From Poriferisodalis sp965203655 (GTDB lineage: Bacteria > Actinomycetota > Acidimicrobiia > Acidimicrobiales > Poriferisodalaceae): a stretch of 64,000 nt of DNA. Below, piece after piece: positions 44,201-50,840 of the stretch. How positions within the stretch are numbered: position 1 is the first letter of the stretch; each line of letters begins with the position of its first letter. Location: positions 186,001 through 250,000 of the forward strand of contig NZ_CBDBDD010000004.1 in the NCBI RefSeq assembly GCF_965203655.1, in the 5' to 3' direction. Both the position numbers and the translations under genes were made by a program. The notes beneath the pieces were generated by a model, which worked only from the letters and a program-made list of their open reading frames with translations, had not been told where the DNA came from and searched no databases.

Positions 44201-44589
44201 GCCTGTTCTGCGAATCGAACCGCTTCCGCTACCGCGCCCTCGAACGCGTCACGGTCCGCATCGAGGACCCGTGCCGCGAAATCGCGCTTCAGCGGGTGCT
44301 GGCCGCGGCTGAGCGTTGCGGGGTCGACGTCACACTCTCGACCGTGGCCGACCAGACAACTGACGAGTTCGCTGCCCAGCTTGACCGTTCCCCGCCCGAC
44401 ATGGTGCGGGTGATCGGGACGCTCGCCCCGATCATCCGGGACACGGCCAACGGCCTCGGGATCCAGGTTGCCGACGACCCGGTACTGGCGAACGGCCGTC
44501 TCGAGCTGCTCCACTACCTGAGGGAACAGTCGGTCAGCCAGACGACGCACCGGTACGGCAACCTCCTGTCCCAGCGGGGGCGGGGGTGA
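41254..44589 (+). CDS. putA: bifunctional proline dehydrogenase / pyrroline-5-carboxylate dehydrogenase
   Basis: 1111 aa. The N-terminal part (to about residue 470) is the proline dehydrogenase barrel: VSVKVSSVVSQLN, INLDMEEYHDLELTL, VKVRLVKGANLAMEQ and KVGVASHNLFD. The C-terminal part (about 480-980) is the aldehyde dehydrogenase: APPWNFPVAIPAGG, catalytic Glu in AETSGKNAM and Cys in GHAGQKCSAAS. A further ~130 residues follow. It oxidises proline to glutamate through P5C, passing electrons from FAD to the respiratory chain. The length is near that of minimal two-domain PutA; no DNA-binding domain is visible. It follows the tandem hairpins. Confidence 0.92.
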   Translation: MEQQGRCEEYVPSEVEDLTALADRAVALVDEWLRRAAAAETAAEGRTARRLAGVVADKAGVRFGMGFVDRVIRPEDDRVAANQLAQLVDDEELPGFLSRLDRLLLRAGARLGPILPSLVMPLARRRMRALIGHLIVDAESGSMRAHLGQRRREGFRLNVNLLGEAVLGDREAARRHAEAMRLLTEPDVDYVSVKVSSVVSQLNEWDFDGCVARVVEALAPLFEQAQATSPPTFINLDMEEYHDLELTLRAFTEVLSEPRFHSVDAGVVLQAYLPDSFDALRELSAWATERHGRHVDGQRGGKVKVRLVKGANLAMEQVDAAMHGWEQAPYTTKAETDANYKRCLDWLLHPKRLGAMKVGVASHNLFDVAFAKLLAEQRTVTDRVEFEMLEGMAPTHARLLQADTFGMLLYTPAVAAAELDVAISYLFRRLEENASDENFIHHLFTMEPGCAAAQSEAERFRRAVRDRWTASATPNRCQDRTAPPTAIAADAGFLNAPDTDPALAVNRQWLSGALAASDVAPRAPLVDDVGEIDATLESVRGAQRGWAARSVEERRSVLHAVAHELERRRGDLVSCMVHEARKTVAQADPEVSEAVDFARYYGDRALDLVQDDVTFEPLGVALVAPPWNFPVAIPAGGVLASLAAGNAVILKPAPETHRCAELVAECCWAAGVPADVLRFVRVPDNDTGRHLVAHPSVDAVVLTGAHETAQLFRSWKPGLRIFAETSGKNAMVITPNADLDLAVADLVDSAFGHAGQKCSAASLAICVGNVYDSERFRRQLIDATSSLRVGPPTDLATTVGPTIVEPTGKLLRALTKLDTGERWLVEPRRTAKGCWTPGVRENVQPGSWFHQTECFGPVLGLIHADSLEDAVRIQNGTEFGLTGGLHSLDRAEIDYWLDNVEVGNAYVNRGTTGAIVQRQPFGGWKRSSIGPGAKAGGPNYVAQLGRWSPMAPAVEDQAWLRGAVESDAAAWAEEFGVEHDPTGLFCESNRFRYRALERVTVRIEDPCREIALQRVLAAAERCGVDVTLSTVADQTTDEFAAQLDRSPPDMVRVIGTLAPIIRDTANGLGIQVADDPVLANGRLELLHYLREQSVSQTTHRYGNLLSQRGRG

Positions 44590-44738
44590 CGAGGGTCGGG
44601 TGACATCGCCGTCCTCCACGAAGCGTCGGGAGATGGAATGCCCGACGTCGGATCGGAGACGTGGCGTGTCGGCTCACGGCCGCCTGGTGAGCCTTCGCCT
44701 ACGACCGGCCTGAGGCCCACCCGGGGGACCGGGTAACT

Positions 44739-44764
44739 GTCGTCGCTGAGCCCCTCAGCGCGAC
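44739..44764 (+). terminator. hairpin after putA
   Basis: CGCTGAG (44744-44750) and CTCAGCG (44754-44760) enclose a CCC loop; GTCG and CGAC extend the stem past one bulged T. It lies about 150 bases after the putA stop and could end that transcript. Confidence 0.45.
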
Positions 44765-44821
44765 GTTGGTCTCCAGCCGACGGCAGTTGTGGCGAAACGG
44801 AGTCACGCCGCGTGGCACCTG

Positions 44822-44843
44822 ACATTCCGTCCAGAAGGAATGT
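44822..44843. promoter_or_regulatory. candidate TetR operator
   Basis: ACATTCC (44822-44828) and GGAATGT (44837-44843) form a perfect seven-pair inverted repeat with an eight-base spacer. It lies 11 bases before the tetR-type start and probably mediates autorepression. The rest of the 265-base gap after putA holds the hairpin at 44739 and no gene. Confidence 0.65.
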
Positions 44844-44854
44844 AAGTTCATCTC

Positions 44855-45517
44855 ATGCCGACTACCGTTGCTCCTGCCCGTCCTCGCCGAACGCAGGCGG
44901 AACGGCGCACAGCGACCCGTGCGGCGCTCGTCGCAGCCGCAGTGGAGATGGTTGTGCGCGATAACACGGCCGACGTGCGACTCAACGAGGTCGCTGCGCT
45001 GGCAGGCGTGACCAAGGGTGCGATCCAGCACCACTTCGCGTCGAAGGTCGATCTGCGGCTCGCGGTGGTTGAAGCGGGGTGGATGGACCTCATCGACCGG
45101 ATCGAGAGCATCGGCCCGGTCGAAGGACCACTTGCCGACCGTATCGATCTCTTGGTTGACAAGATGTGGGAGTCGTACTCACGCGACGTGTGCCACGCCG
45201 CGTTCGTCATCGCCACGACCACGCCCCCCGACTCCGAGCTCGTTGGTAGGCAAGAGCACCTTTACCGCTCCGCCCGGGACACCCTCGAGAGGATCTGGGC
45301 AGCAGCGTTAGCCGATACGGGCCTCGGGCCGGAGGCACTTCGGGCGGTGCGGCGGTTCGTCCGGATCTACATCACCGGGCTGCTGACGCACCGACGTGTC
45401 GACCCCGATACCCCGCCGACGGGCCCCCAACTCGAGACGCTCAAAGCCGTACTCGCCCAAATGCTGTCGCAGCAGATCCCGCTGGGGGTAGCCGACCCGG
45501 GAGTGCCTTCACGATGA
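44855..45517 (+). CDS. TetR-family transcriptional regulator
   Basis: 220 aa. N-terminal helix-turn-helix: VRLNEVAALAGVTKGAIQHHF (TetR hallmark Lys-Gly-Ala-Ile-x-x-His-Phe), preceded by an Arg-rich Arg-Arg-Thr-Gln-Ala-Glu-Arg-Arg segment. The C-terminal ligand domain is alpha-helical and unassigned. It overlaps the ABM-type gene by four bases and starts a three-gene translationally coupled set ending in the creatinase-like gene. Confidence 0.9.
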   Translation: MPTTVAPARPRRTQAERRTATRAALVAAAVEMVVRDNTADVRLNEVAALAGVTKGAIQHHFASKVDLRLAVVEAGWMDLIDRIESIGPVEGPLADRIDLLVDKMWESYSRDVCHAAFVIATTTPPDSELVGRQEHLYRSARDTLERIWAAALADTGLGPEALRAVRRFVRIYITGLLTHRRVDPDTPPTGPQLETLKAVLAQMLSQQIPLGVADPGVPSR

Positions 45518-45846
45518 CCGTTCGCACGATCACCGAGTTCCGCGTCAAGGACGGGGAGGCTGAGCGCTTCGAACGCACCTACCGCGCCGGTCAATTCCTC
45601 GAGCGAGCCACGACCAATCCGGGCTTCCTTCGAGGTGAGTTCATGCGTTGTGTCGCAGATCCGAGCACGTTTGTGGCGATCGCAGAGTGGCAAAGCGAAG
45701 GCGACTATGCCGCATGGCAGGCGGCGTATGAGTCGCTCCCGCGAGTCGAGATGGAAACGATGCTCGAGACGCTCGCTGACGCACCGGCGTCGACTGTCCA
45801 TCGCGTGCTTCTGACTGCCGACCAGAACACAGAGGTGCGCCCATGA
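45514..45846 (+). CDS. antibiotic-biosynthesis-monooxygenase (ABM) domain protein
   Basis: 110 aa. A ferredoxin-like ABM fold: TVRTITEFRVKDGEAERFER, Asn-Pro-Gly-Phe-Leu-Arg-Gly-Glu, then Phe-Val-Ala-Ile-Ala-Glu-Trp-Gln-Ser-Glu-Gly-Asp-Tyr-Ala-Ala-Trp-Gln. The motif pattern matches the ABM domain's Trp/Glu-containing strand. Cofactor-free monooxygenases or haem-degrading relatives share it; no catalytic assignment is possible. Start and stop overlap the neighbouring genes. Confidence 0.75.
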   Translation: MTVRTITEFRVKDGEAERFERTYRAGQFLERATTNPGFLRGEFMRCVADPSTFVAIAEWQSEGDYAAWQAAYESLPRVEMETMLETLADAPASTVHRVLLTADQNTEVRP

Positions 45847-47015
45847 CCACGACGGCACTCCCAGAACCGACTACCGCTCCGCCGGACGAGACCGAGATCG
45901 GGGGTCGCCTCGATCGCGTGCGCGCACGGATGCGCGAGGAAGGGCTGGACCTCTTGGTCGTGGTGGACCCCCACAGCGTCTATTACCTCACGAACTTCGC
46001 CAACTATGTACACGAGCGGCCGTTCGTTCTGGTGGTGCCGCTCGAGGGTTCGCCTCGGATGGTGGTGCCGTTGCTGGAGCGCCAGCACGTCGAGGTGCGC
46101 TCGGTGGGCGCCATCGAGTTGGTCTCGTACTACGAGTTCCCCGCTCCGGCCGGGGAGAAATGGACTGATCGGTTCCATGAGGTCGTCGACGGCGCAACCG
46201 CGGTTGGCGTCGAGTCGAACTGTCCGCTCTACGTCATCGACGAGCTCGACGGCAACCACCATCGAAGCGACATCGTCGAGGACGTGCGCATGATCAAGAG
46301 CGACTATGAGATCGGCCGCATGGTCCACGCCGCTCAGGTCGTGTCCGACGCGCACGCCTCGGTCATGGCCGCGGTGAAGCCGGGGGACACGATGGCGACC
46401 TTGGCTGGCGCCGCCTCCAGTGCGATGAGGGCGCGCACGTTGGCCGACATGCCAAACGCCAACCTGTTGGCCAGCAGTTTCGGCGCAGCGATCCAGCCGC
46501 CGATGCTCTCCGACGACCCGCACAATTTCACCGATGTCTTCGCCGTGATGGAGGAGGGCGGGCCCCACGTGAGCGTCATCAACTCGGTCGTGAACGGCTA
46601 TGGCGCCGAGATCGAGCGCACGTTCTTCTTGAACACGGTTCCCGACGCTGCGCATGAGCCGTTTGAGGTGATGATGGAGGCTCGGCGCACCGCATTCGAC
46701 CTGACCGTTCCCGGCGCCTCCATGGCCGGTGTCGATCAAGCGGTGCGCGAGGTGTTCGTCCGCCACGGCTGTCTGGACCGGGTGGTGCACCGCACCGGCC
46801 ACAGCTTCGGCGTGACGGGCCACGAAGGCCCCTTCCTGGCCATCTCCTATGACCACGAGATCGAGCCGGGCATGGTCTTCAGCATCGAGCCGGGCATCTA
46901 CTTCGCCGGCCTCGGTGGCTTCCGCCACTCCGACACGGTGCTCGTGACCGAGACCGGCAACGTCAGCCTCACGACGGCACCGGATTCGCTCGACGATCTG
47001 CTCTTCGCCCGCTAG
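45843..47015 (+). CDS. M24-family protein, creatinase-like
   Basis: 390 aa. Creatinase/prolidase fold with N-terminal domain (residues 20-150) and pita-bread C-terminal domain. The usual metal-binding Asp-Asp-His-Glu-Glu set is altered: N247 replaces the first Asp (SVINSVVNGYG), E256 the second, H320 (TGHSFGVTGHEG) and E349 (SIEPGIY) remain, and the last position reads FRHSDTV. Creatinase likewise has Asn, an ERT segment and no metal, and the His-Asn at 227-228 corresponds to its catalytic GAHN region. It may hydrolyse a guanidino or peptide-like substrate, perhaps yielding sarcosine. Substrate unproven. Confidence 0.75.
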   Translation: MTTTALPEPTTAPPDETEIGGRLDRVRARMREEGLDLLVVVDPHSVYYLTNFANYVHERPFVLVVPLEGSPRMVVPLLERQHVEVRSVGAIELVSYYEFPAPAGEKWTDRFHEVVDGATAVGVESNCPLYVIDELDGNHHRSDIVEDVRMIKSDYEIGRMVHAAQVVSDAHASVMAAVKPGDTMATLAGAASSAMRARTLADMPNANLLASSFGAAIQPPMLSDDPHNFTDVFAVMEEGGPHVSVINSVVNGYGAEIERTFFLNTVPDAAHEPFEVMMEARRTAFDLTVPGASMAGVDQAVREVFVRHGCLDRVVHRTGHSFGVTGHEGPFLAISYDHEIEPGMVFSIEPGIYFAGLGGFRHSDTVLVTETGNVSLTTAPDSLDDLLFAR

Positions 47016-47044
47016 CCCCCCTTGACTGCAGGAGGTCACCAACC

Positions 47045-47848
47045 ATGCCATTCGCAGAAGCCACTGACGGGTGCCGGTTGCACTACGAGGTTCACGGCCC
47101 GGCCGACCGGCCAGTGCTGCTCATCGGCTATCCGTGGACCGACGGGATGGCGTACACGTTGGGCGCGATGACCGGCGAGGACGAGATGGTGGCCACGACG
47201 ATGGCCGCCAATCGAGCGCTCGTGGAGGGTTTCGCCGAGACCTACAGGGTCGTGCACATGGACTACCCCCGAGGCCTGCCTCCCTCGGAGGGGCCGCTGG
47301 ACGGCGACCTGCGAGCGGATACGGTCGCGTCGGACTATGTCGCGATCGCGGACGCGGCAGGGGTCGACCGGTTCGTTGCCCTCGGATACTCCTGGAGCGG
47401 AAACGCAGCACTCCAAGTCGCGAGCAGAACCGATCGATGCGCCGGTGTGGCCATCGGCGGGTGGCCGCCGTTGTCCGGCCCGTACGCCGAGATACTCGGC
47501 CAGCTGCAGACCATGATCGCCGAACTGGAGCCCGATGATCCCGTTCGGGCCTTCCAACAGATGATCGCCAACTACTACGACTCCATCGTCGGGCACTGGG
47601 ACGAAGAGGCCGCAGTCGCCGCCCTTAGTGGGGTCCGGATCTCGTTCTTCGGGGCCGACGACGTCGGTGTGCCCGAGCTGGGCCTGCCGCTTGCGCTGGC
47701 GGAGCTCACCCGCAGCCGGCGCTCGGACCTCGAGCGCCTGGGATGGACAGTCGCCGAGTTCCCGGGGCACGACCACATGACCGCCTCACTCGACGCAGCT
47801 CTGGTCATTGCGACCGTGACCGCCGCGTTGGGGGAGCAGACCTGGTGA
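47045..47848 (+). CDS. alpha/beta hydrolase
   Basis: 267 aa from an ATG 29 bases after the creatinase-like gene, with AGGAGG upstream. Nucleophile elbow GYSWSGNAALQV (Ser), early Leu-Ile-Gly-Tyr-Pro-Trp-Thr-Asp oxyanion segment, and the catalytic His in EFPGHDHMTASL. The substrate is unknown. A clean ribosome site and short gap suggest it is part of the TetR/creatinase operon. Confidence 0.8.
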   Translation: MPFAEATDGCRLHYEVHGPADRPVLLIGYPWTDGMAYTLGAMTGEDEMVATTMAANRALVEGFAETYRVVHMDYPRGLPPSEGPLDGDLRADTVASDYVAIADAAGVDRFVALGYSWSGNAALQVASRTDRCAGVAIGGWPPLSGPYAEILGQLQTMIAELEPDDPVRAFQQMIANYYDSIVGHWDEEAAVAALSGVRISFFGADDVGVPELGLPLALAELTRSRRSDLERLGWTVAEFPGHDHMTASLDAALVIATVTAALGEQTW

Positions 47849-48026
47849 AGGCAGTCGAGCTTCACCAAGCGAATCCAGGAGGGTGTGGTGCCCAGAAAGT
47901 CCGTCGTCTCAGGTCAGGCGGCGTTTCGGTATTCGCGGATGAGTCCGTCGCATCGGCCGGTTTGTAGCACCGTTGCGGTCGCCGGCGGGATGTCGGGCGG
48001 CTTGTCGATGTGAAGGTGGAGGCGAG

Positions 48027-48380
48027 ATGACGCGAAGGGTGCTGGTGACCGATGCCGAAGATTTCGTGGGTCCCGCCGCGGTCGAGCGCTTCCGAGCCGG
48101 AGGCGACTCGGTTGTCGCCCACGCAGCTCCACTCGGCGCTCGGGCAGATGTCGGCGCCCTTGTCGCCGATGAGGGGCCCCTTCGATGTCGTCATTGCCAA
48201 CCTCGATGCGCCGATCACCGTCTCATCGATCACCGACCACAACGACGACATCACGGGCAGGCTCTTCGAGCGGCTCGTCAACCCGCTGTCCTGGTTCAGC
48301 CATGTGGTGGCTGGCTTCGGACCATGCCTCGTACATCTTCGGTGCAATCATCCCCACCGACGGCGGCTGGACCCTCTCAC
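48027..48380 (+). pseudogene. decayed SDR-family gene
   Basis: The first part, from an ATG at 48027, reads like the start of a short-chain dehydrogenase (RRVLVTDAEDFVGPAAVERF). The frame then shifts: the middle Phe-Asp-Val-Val-Ile-Ala-Asn-Leu-Asp-Ala-Pro stretch is in another frame, and the C-terminal hallmark SYIFGAIIPTDGGWT is in a third. The active-site Tyr-x-x-x-Lys region appears deleted. The rest of the 47849-48385 gap holds no other gene I can support. Confidence 0.6.
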
Positions 48381-48385
48381 CACCT

Positions 48386-49177
48386 TCAGGGGTTCAGGAG
48401 CGAGGTCCGCTTGCCCGCAGCGGATCCGAGGTCGTTCGAGATCAGATTCGCAAGGCGCCGGACGGTTCGAGCGGCGTCGATCAGTGAGTCCTCGAATCGG
48501 AACTTCGGGGCAGTGATGCCGAGCGCAGCCACTGCCACACCCGAAGGGCCACGAATCGGTGCGGAGCAGCCGACGACACCCTCCTCGAACTCGTCGATGA
48601 CGATCGAGTAGCCGGCCTCTCGGGCACGGGCGACTTCTGCCGCGAACTTCGCAGGGGTCGCGCATCGCAGCCCGGGAGCTTCGGCGATGCGTCCGGGGGT
48701 GAGCCACGCTGCGGCGAGTTCGGGCGGTTCGGTCGCGAGAATCGCCCGACAGGTCGAGCTGCTGGCGGCCGGGCCGGCCGCTCCGACGCGGGCATACGGT
48801 GCGAGCGCATGTCGCGATGCCTCTGAGGCGATGATGATCGTCTCGTCCGCTCGGAGCACGACGACCTCGGCCGTCTCGCCGTAGGCCGAGGCGAGCTGTC
48901 GGAGATAGGGGCGGCTCGCCGCAGCGACATGCGCTTCGAGGCTCTGCGCCGCGATGGTGTGCATGCGCCACCCGATCACGTAGCCCCGCGATGTGGCGTC
49001 GCGATCCAGAACCCCCGCATCGGCCAAGGTCGAGAGAGCCCGTGAGACCTGGCTCTTGTCTCGTCCGGTCTGTGCGGCCAAGTTGCTGACCGAACTCGGT
49101 GCGCCGTCGGCGGCGACGATGTGGTCGAGCAGTTCGACGTCTCGGCTCAGTCCAGCTGCGTTCTTCCGGGCTGCCAT
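48386..49177 (-). CDS. IclR-family transcriptional regulator
   Basis: 263 aa from the ATG at 49177; the frame continues 23 codons upstream but without support. N-terminal winged helix: SSVSNLAAQTGRDKSQVSRAL; effector domain from about residue 75 with the IclR features Ala-Pro-Tyr-Ala-Arg-Val-Gly and DEFEEGVVGCSAPIRGPSG (GVxxxAAPI-type segment). It is divergent from the MttB-type gene and probably controls the amine-degradation operon. Confidence 0.9.
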   Translation of the reverse strand: MAARKNAAGLSRDVELLDHIVAADGAPSSVSNLAAQTGRDKSQVSRALSTLADAGVLDRDATSRGYVIGWRMHTIAAQSLEAHVAAASRPYLRQLASAYGETAEVVVLRADETIIIASEASRHALAPYARVGAAGPAASSSTCRAILATEPPELAAAWLTPGRIAEAPGLRCATPAKFAAEVARAREAGYSIVIDEFEEGVVGCSAPIRGPSGVAVAALGITAPKFRFEDSLIDAARTVRRLANLISNDLGSAAGKRTSLLNP

Positions 49178-49195
49178 ATGCGCACATCGTAGGGA

Positions 49196-49215
49196 GTTGT
49201 TGCCATATACACAAC
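49196..49215. promoter_or_regulatory. candidate IclR operator
   Basis: GTTGT (49196-49200) and ACAAC (49211-49215) form an inverted repeat; a second, overlapping CACAA...TTGTG repeat follows. Both lie in the 94-base gap between the IclR and MttB-type starts. Confidence 0.4.
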
Positions 49216-49271
49216 TTGTCTTGTGTGCTGCCGAGAGGCTGGCCACAATGCCCTCAGAGTGGAGGGTTCAT

Positions 49272-50813
49272 ATGTCCGAACGAACGAGACGTCGCAAGGG
49301 GCGGCGTGGACACGCGCACGGACCGCCGGCGATCGAGCAGCCGCCGTTCCGCTTTCATCGCCGCTGTGTGGCGCCGACGCGTGTCGTCTCCGACGACGAG
49401 CTCGAAGCGGTGCACGAGGCATCGCTGGCCATCCTGCGCGATGTCGGCATCGACGTGCTCCTGCCAGACGCTCGAGCGAGGCTCGAGGCGGCGGGTTGCA
49501 CGGTCTCGATCTCCGACGACCGCGTGCGGTTCGACCCCGAGATGGTCGTGGATTTCGTCGCCTCCGCCCCGGCCGAATTCACGCTCCACGCGCGCAACCC
49601 CGGCCACACCGTCCGGATCGGTGGCGACAACGTCGTGTTCAGCGCCGTCGCCAGCCCGCCGAACGTGAGCGACGCCGCCGGTGGGCGGCGCACCGGGAAC
49701 CTCGAGGACTTTCAGAACCTTGTCCGGCTCAGCCAGCACCTCAACGCCGTCCAGGTCCATGCGGGCTACCCGGTCGAGCCTGCTGACGTCCACGCCTCGG
49801 TGCGCCACCTCCACGCCATCGCCGACCTGTGCAAGCTCAGCGACAAGGCCGTCAACGCCTACAGCCTCGGAGCCGACCGCAACCGCGACGCCCTCGAGAT
49901 TCTGCGAATCGCGCACCAACTCGCCGACGACGAGATCGATGGTCACACGATCGTGTACTCGGTGATCAACACGTCGTCGCCGTTGCGTCTCGACGAGCCG
50001 ATGTGCACCGGCATCATCGAGTTCTCGTCGCGGAATCAGGCGGTTGTCGTCACGCCATTCACGCTCGCCGGGGCAATGGCTCCGGTGACGATCGCCGGTG
50101 CCGTGGCTCAGCAGAACGCCGAGGCCTTGGCCGGGATCTGCCTCGCCCAGGTCGTGCGACGCGGCGCCCCGGTTCTGTACGGCGGCTTCACCTCCAATGT
50201 GGACATGAAGTCAGGTTCGCCTGCTTTCGGCACTCCCGAGTTCATGCAGGCGGCGATGCTCGGCGGGCAGCTCGCGCGCCGCTACGGGATCCCGTACCGC
50301 TCCTCGAACGTCAATGCCGCGAACGCTGTGGACGCCCAAGCCGGATACGAGTCCGTTTTCTCCCTGTGGGGAGCGATCATGGGCGGCGCCAACCTCGTCT
50401 TTCACGGCGCCGGATGGCTCGAAGGTGGGCTGCGTGCCTCCTACGAGAAGATGGTCCTTGATGCCGACCTGATCAACATGGTCGCCACCTGGCTCCAGCC
50501 ACTTGTCGTCGACGACGCCACGCTCGCGGTCGAGACGATCGGCGAGGTCGGACCCGGCGGACATTTCTTCGGTGTTCAGCACACCCAGGACCGCTATCGA
50601 GATGCTTTCTACACCCCGATGGTGTCCGATTGGCGCAACTTCGAGTCCTGGCACGAGGCCGGCTCACCGACCGCAGACACCAAGACAGCAGCCCTCGCCA
50701 GCCAGCTGCTCGCCGAGTACCGCCAGCCCGCCATCGACGAGGCCGTGCTCGAAGAGATCGATGCCTTCGTCGAACGTCGCGTCGCCGAGGGCGGAGTCGC
50801 TACGGACTTCTAG
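49272..50813 (+). CDS. MttB-family trimethylamine/glycine-betaine methyltransferase homologue, non-pyrrolysine
   Basis: 513 aa from the ATG at 49272 with GGAGGG upstream. MttB-family barrel features: Pro-Thr-Arg-Val-Val-Ser-Asp-Asp-Glu-Leu, AVVVTPFTLAGAMAPVTIAG, RGAPVLYGGFTSNVDMKSG and GEVGPGGHFFGVQHTQDRY. No in-frame amber codon, so it is the non-pyrrolysine type (MtgB-like), which demethylates quaternary amines such as glycine betaine onto a corrinoid protein. No corrinoid protein or methylcorrinoid:THF transferase lies in the window. Its neighbours handle dimethylglycine/sarcosine. Confidence 0.85.
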   Translation: MSERTRRRKGRRGHAHGPPAIEQPPFRFHRRCVAPTRVVSDDELEAVHEASLAILRDVGIDVLLPDARARLEAAGCTVSISDDRVRFDPEMVVDFVASAPAEFTLHARNPGHTVRIGGDNVVFSAVASPPNVSDAAGGRRTGNLEDFQNLVRLSQHLNAVQVHAGYPVEPADVHASVRHLHAIADLCKLSDKAVNAYSLGADRNRDALEILRIAHQLADDEIDGHTIVYSVINTSSPLRLDEPMCTGIIEFSSRNQAVVVTPFTLAGAMAPVTIAGAVAQQNAEALAGICLAQVVRRGAPVLYGGFTSNVDMKSGSPAFGTPEFMQAAMLGGQLARRYGIPYRSSNVNAANAVDAQAGYESVFSLWGAIMGGANLVFHGAGWLEGGLRASYEKMVLDADLINMVATWLQPLVVDDATLAVETIGEVGPGGHFFGVQHTQDRYRDAFYTPMVSDWRNFESWHEAGSPTADTKTAALASQLLAEYRQPAIDEAVLEEIDAFVERRVAEGGVATDF

Positions 50814-50840
50814 CCCGGGAGAAAGGTCGAGGAACCCAGG

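Noticed and set aside
41176..44619. A 1147-residue open frame on the minus strand
   Set aside because: It is the antisense shadow of putA, whose plus-strand product has complete PRODH and ALDH motifs. The minus frame has no recognisable domain.
47860..48000. Transposase C-terminus on the minus strand (short frame ending Gly-Leu-Ile-Arg-Glu-Tyr-Arg-Asn-Ala-Ala)
   Set aside because: Only about ten residues are suggestive; no inverted repeats or other transposase motifs were seen.
49272..50813. Possible pyrrolysine (TAG) protein of the MttB type
   Set aside because: The frame has no internal TAG and reads through as a normal protein, so it is the non-pyrrolysine subgroup.
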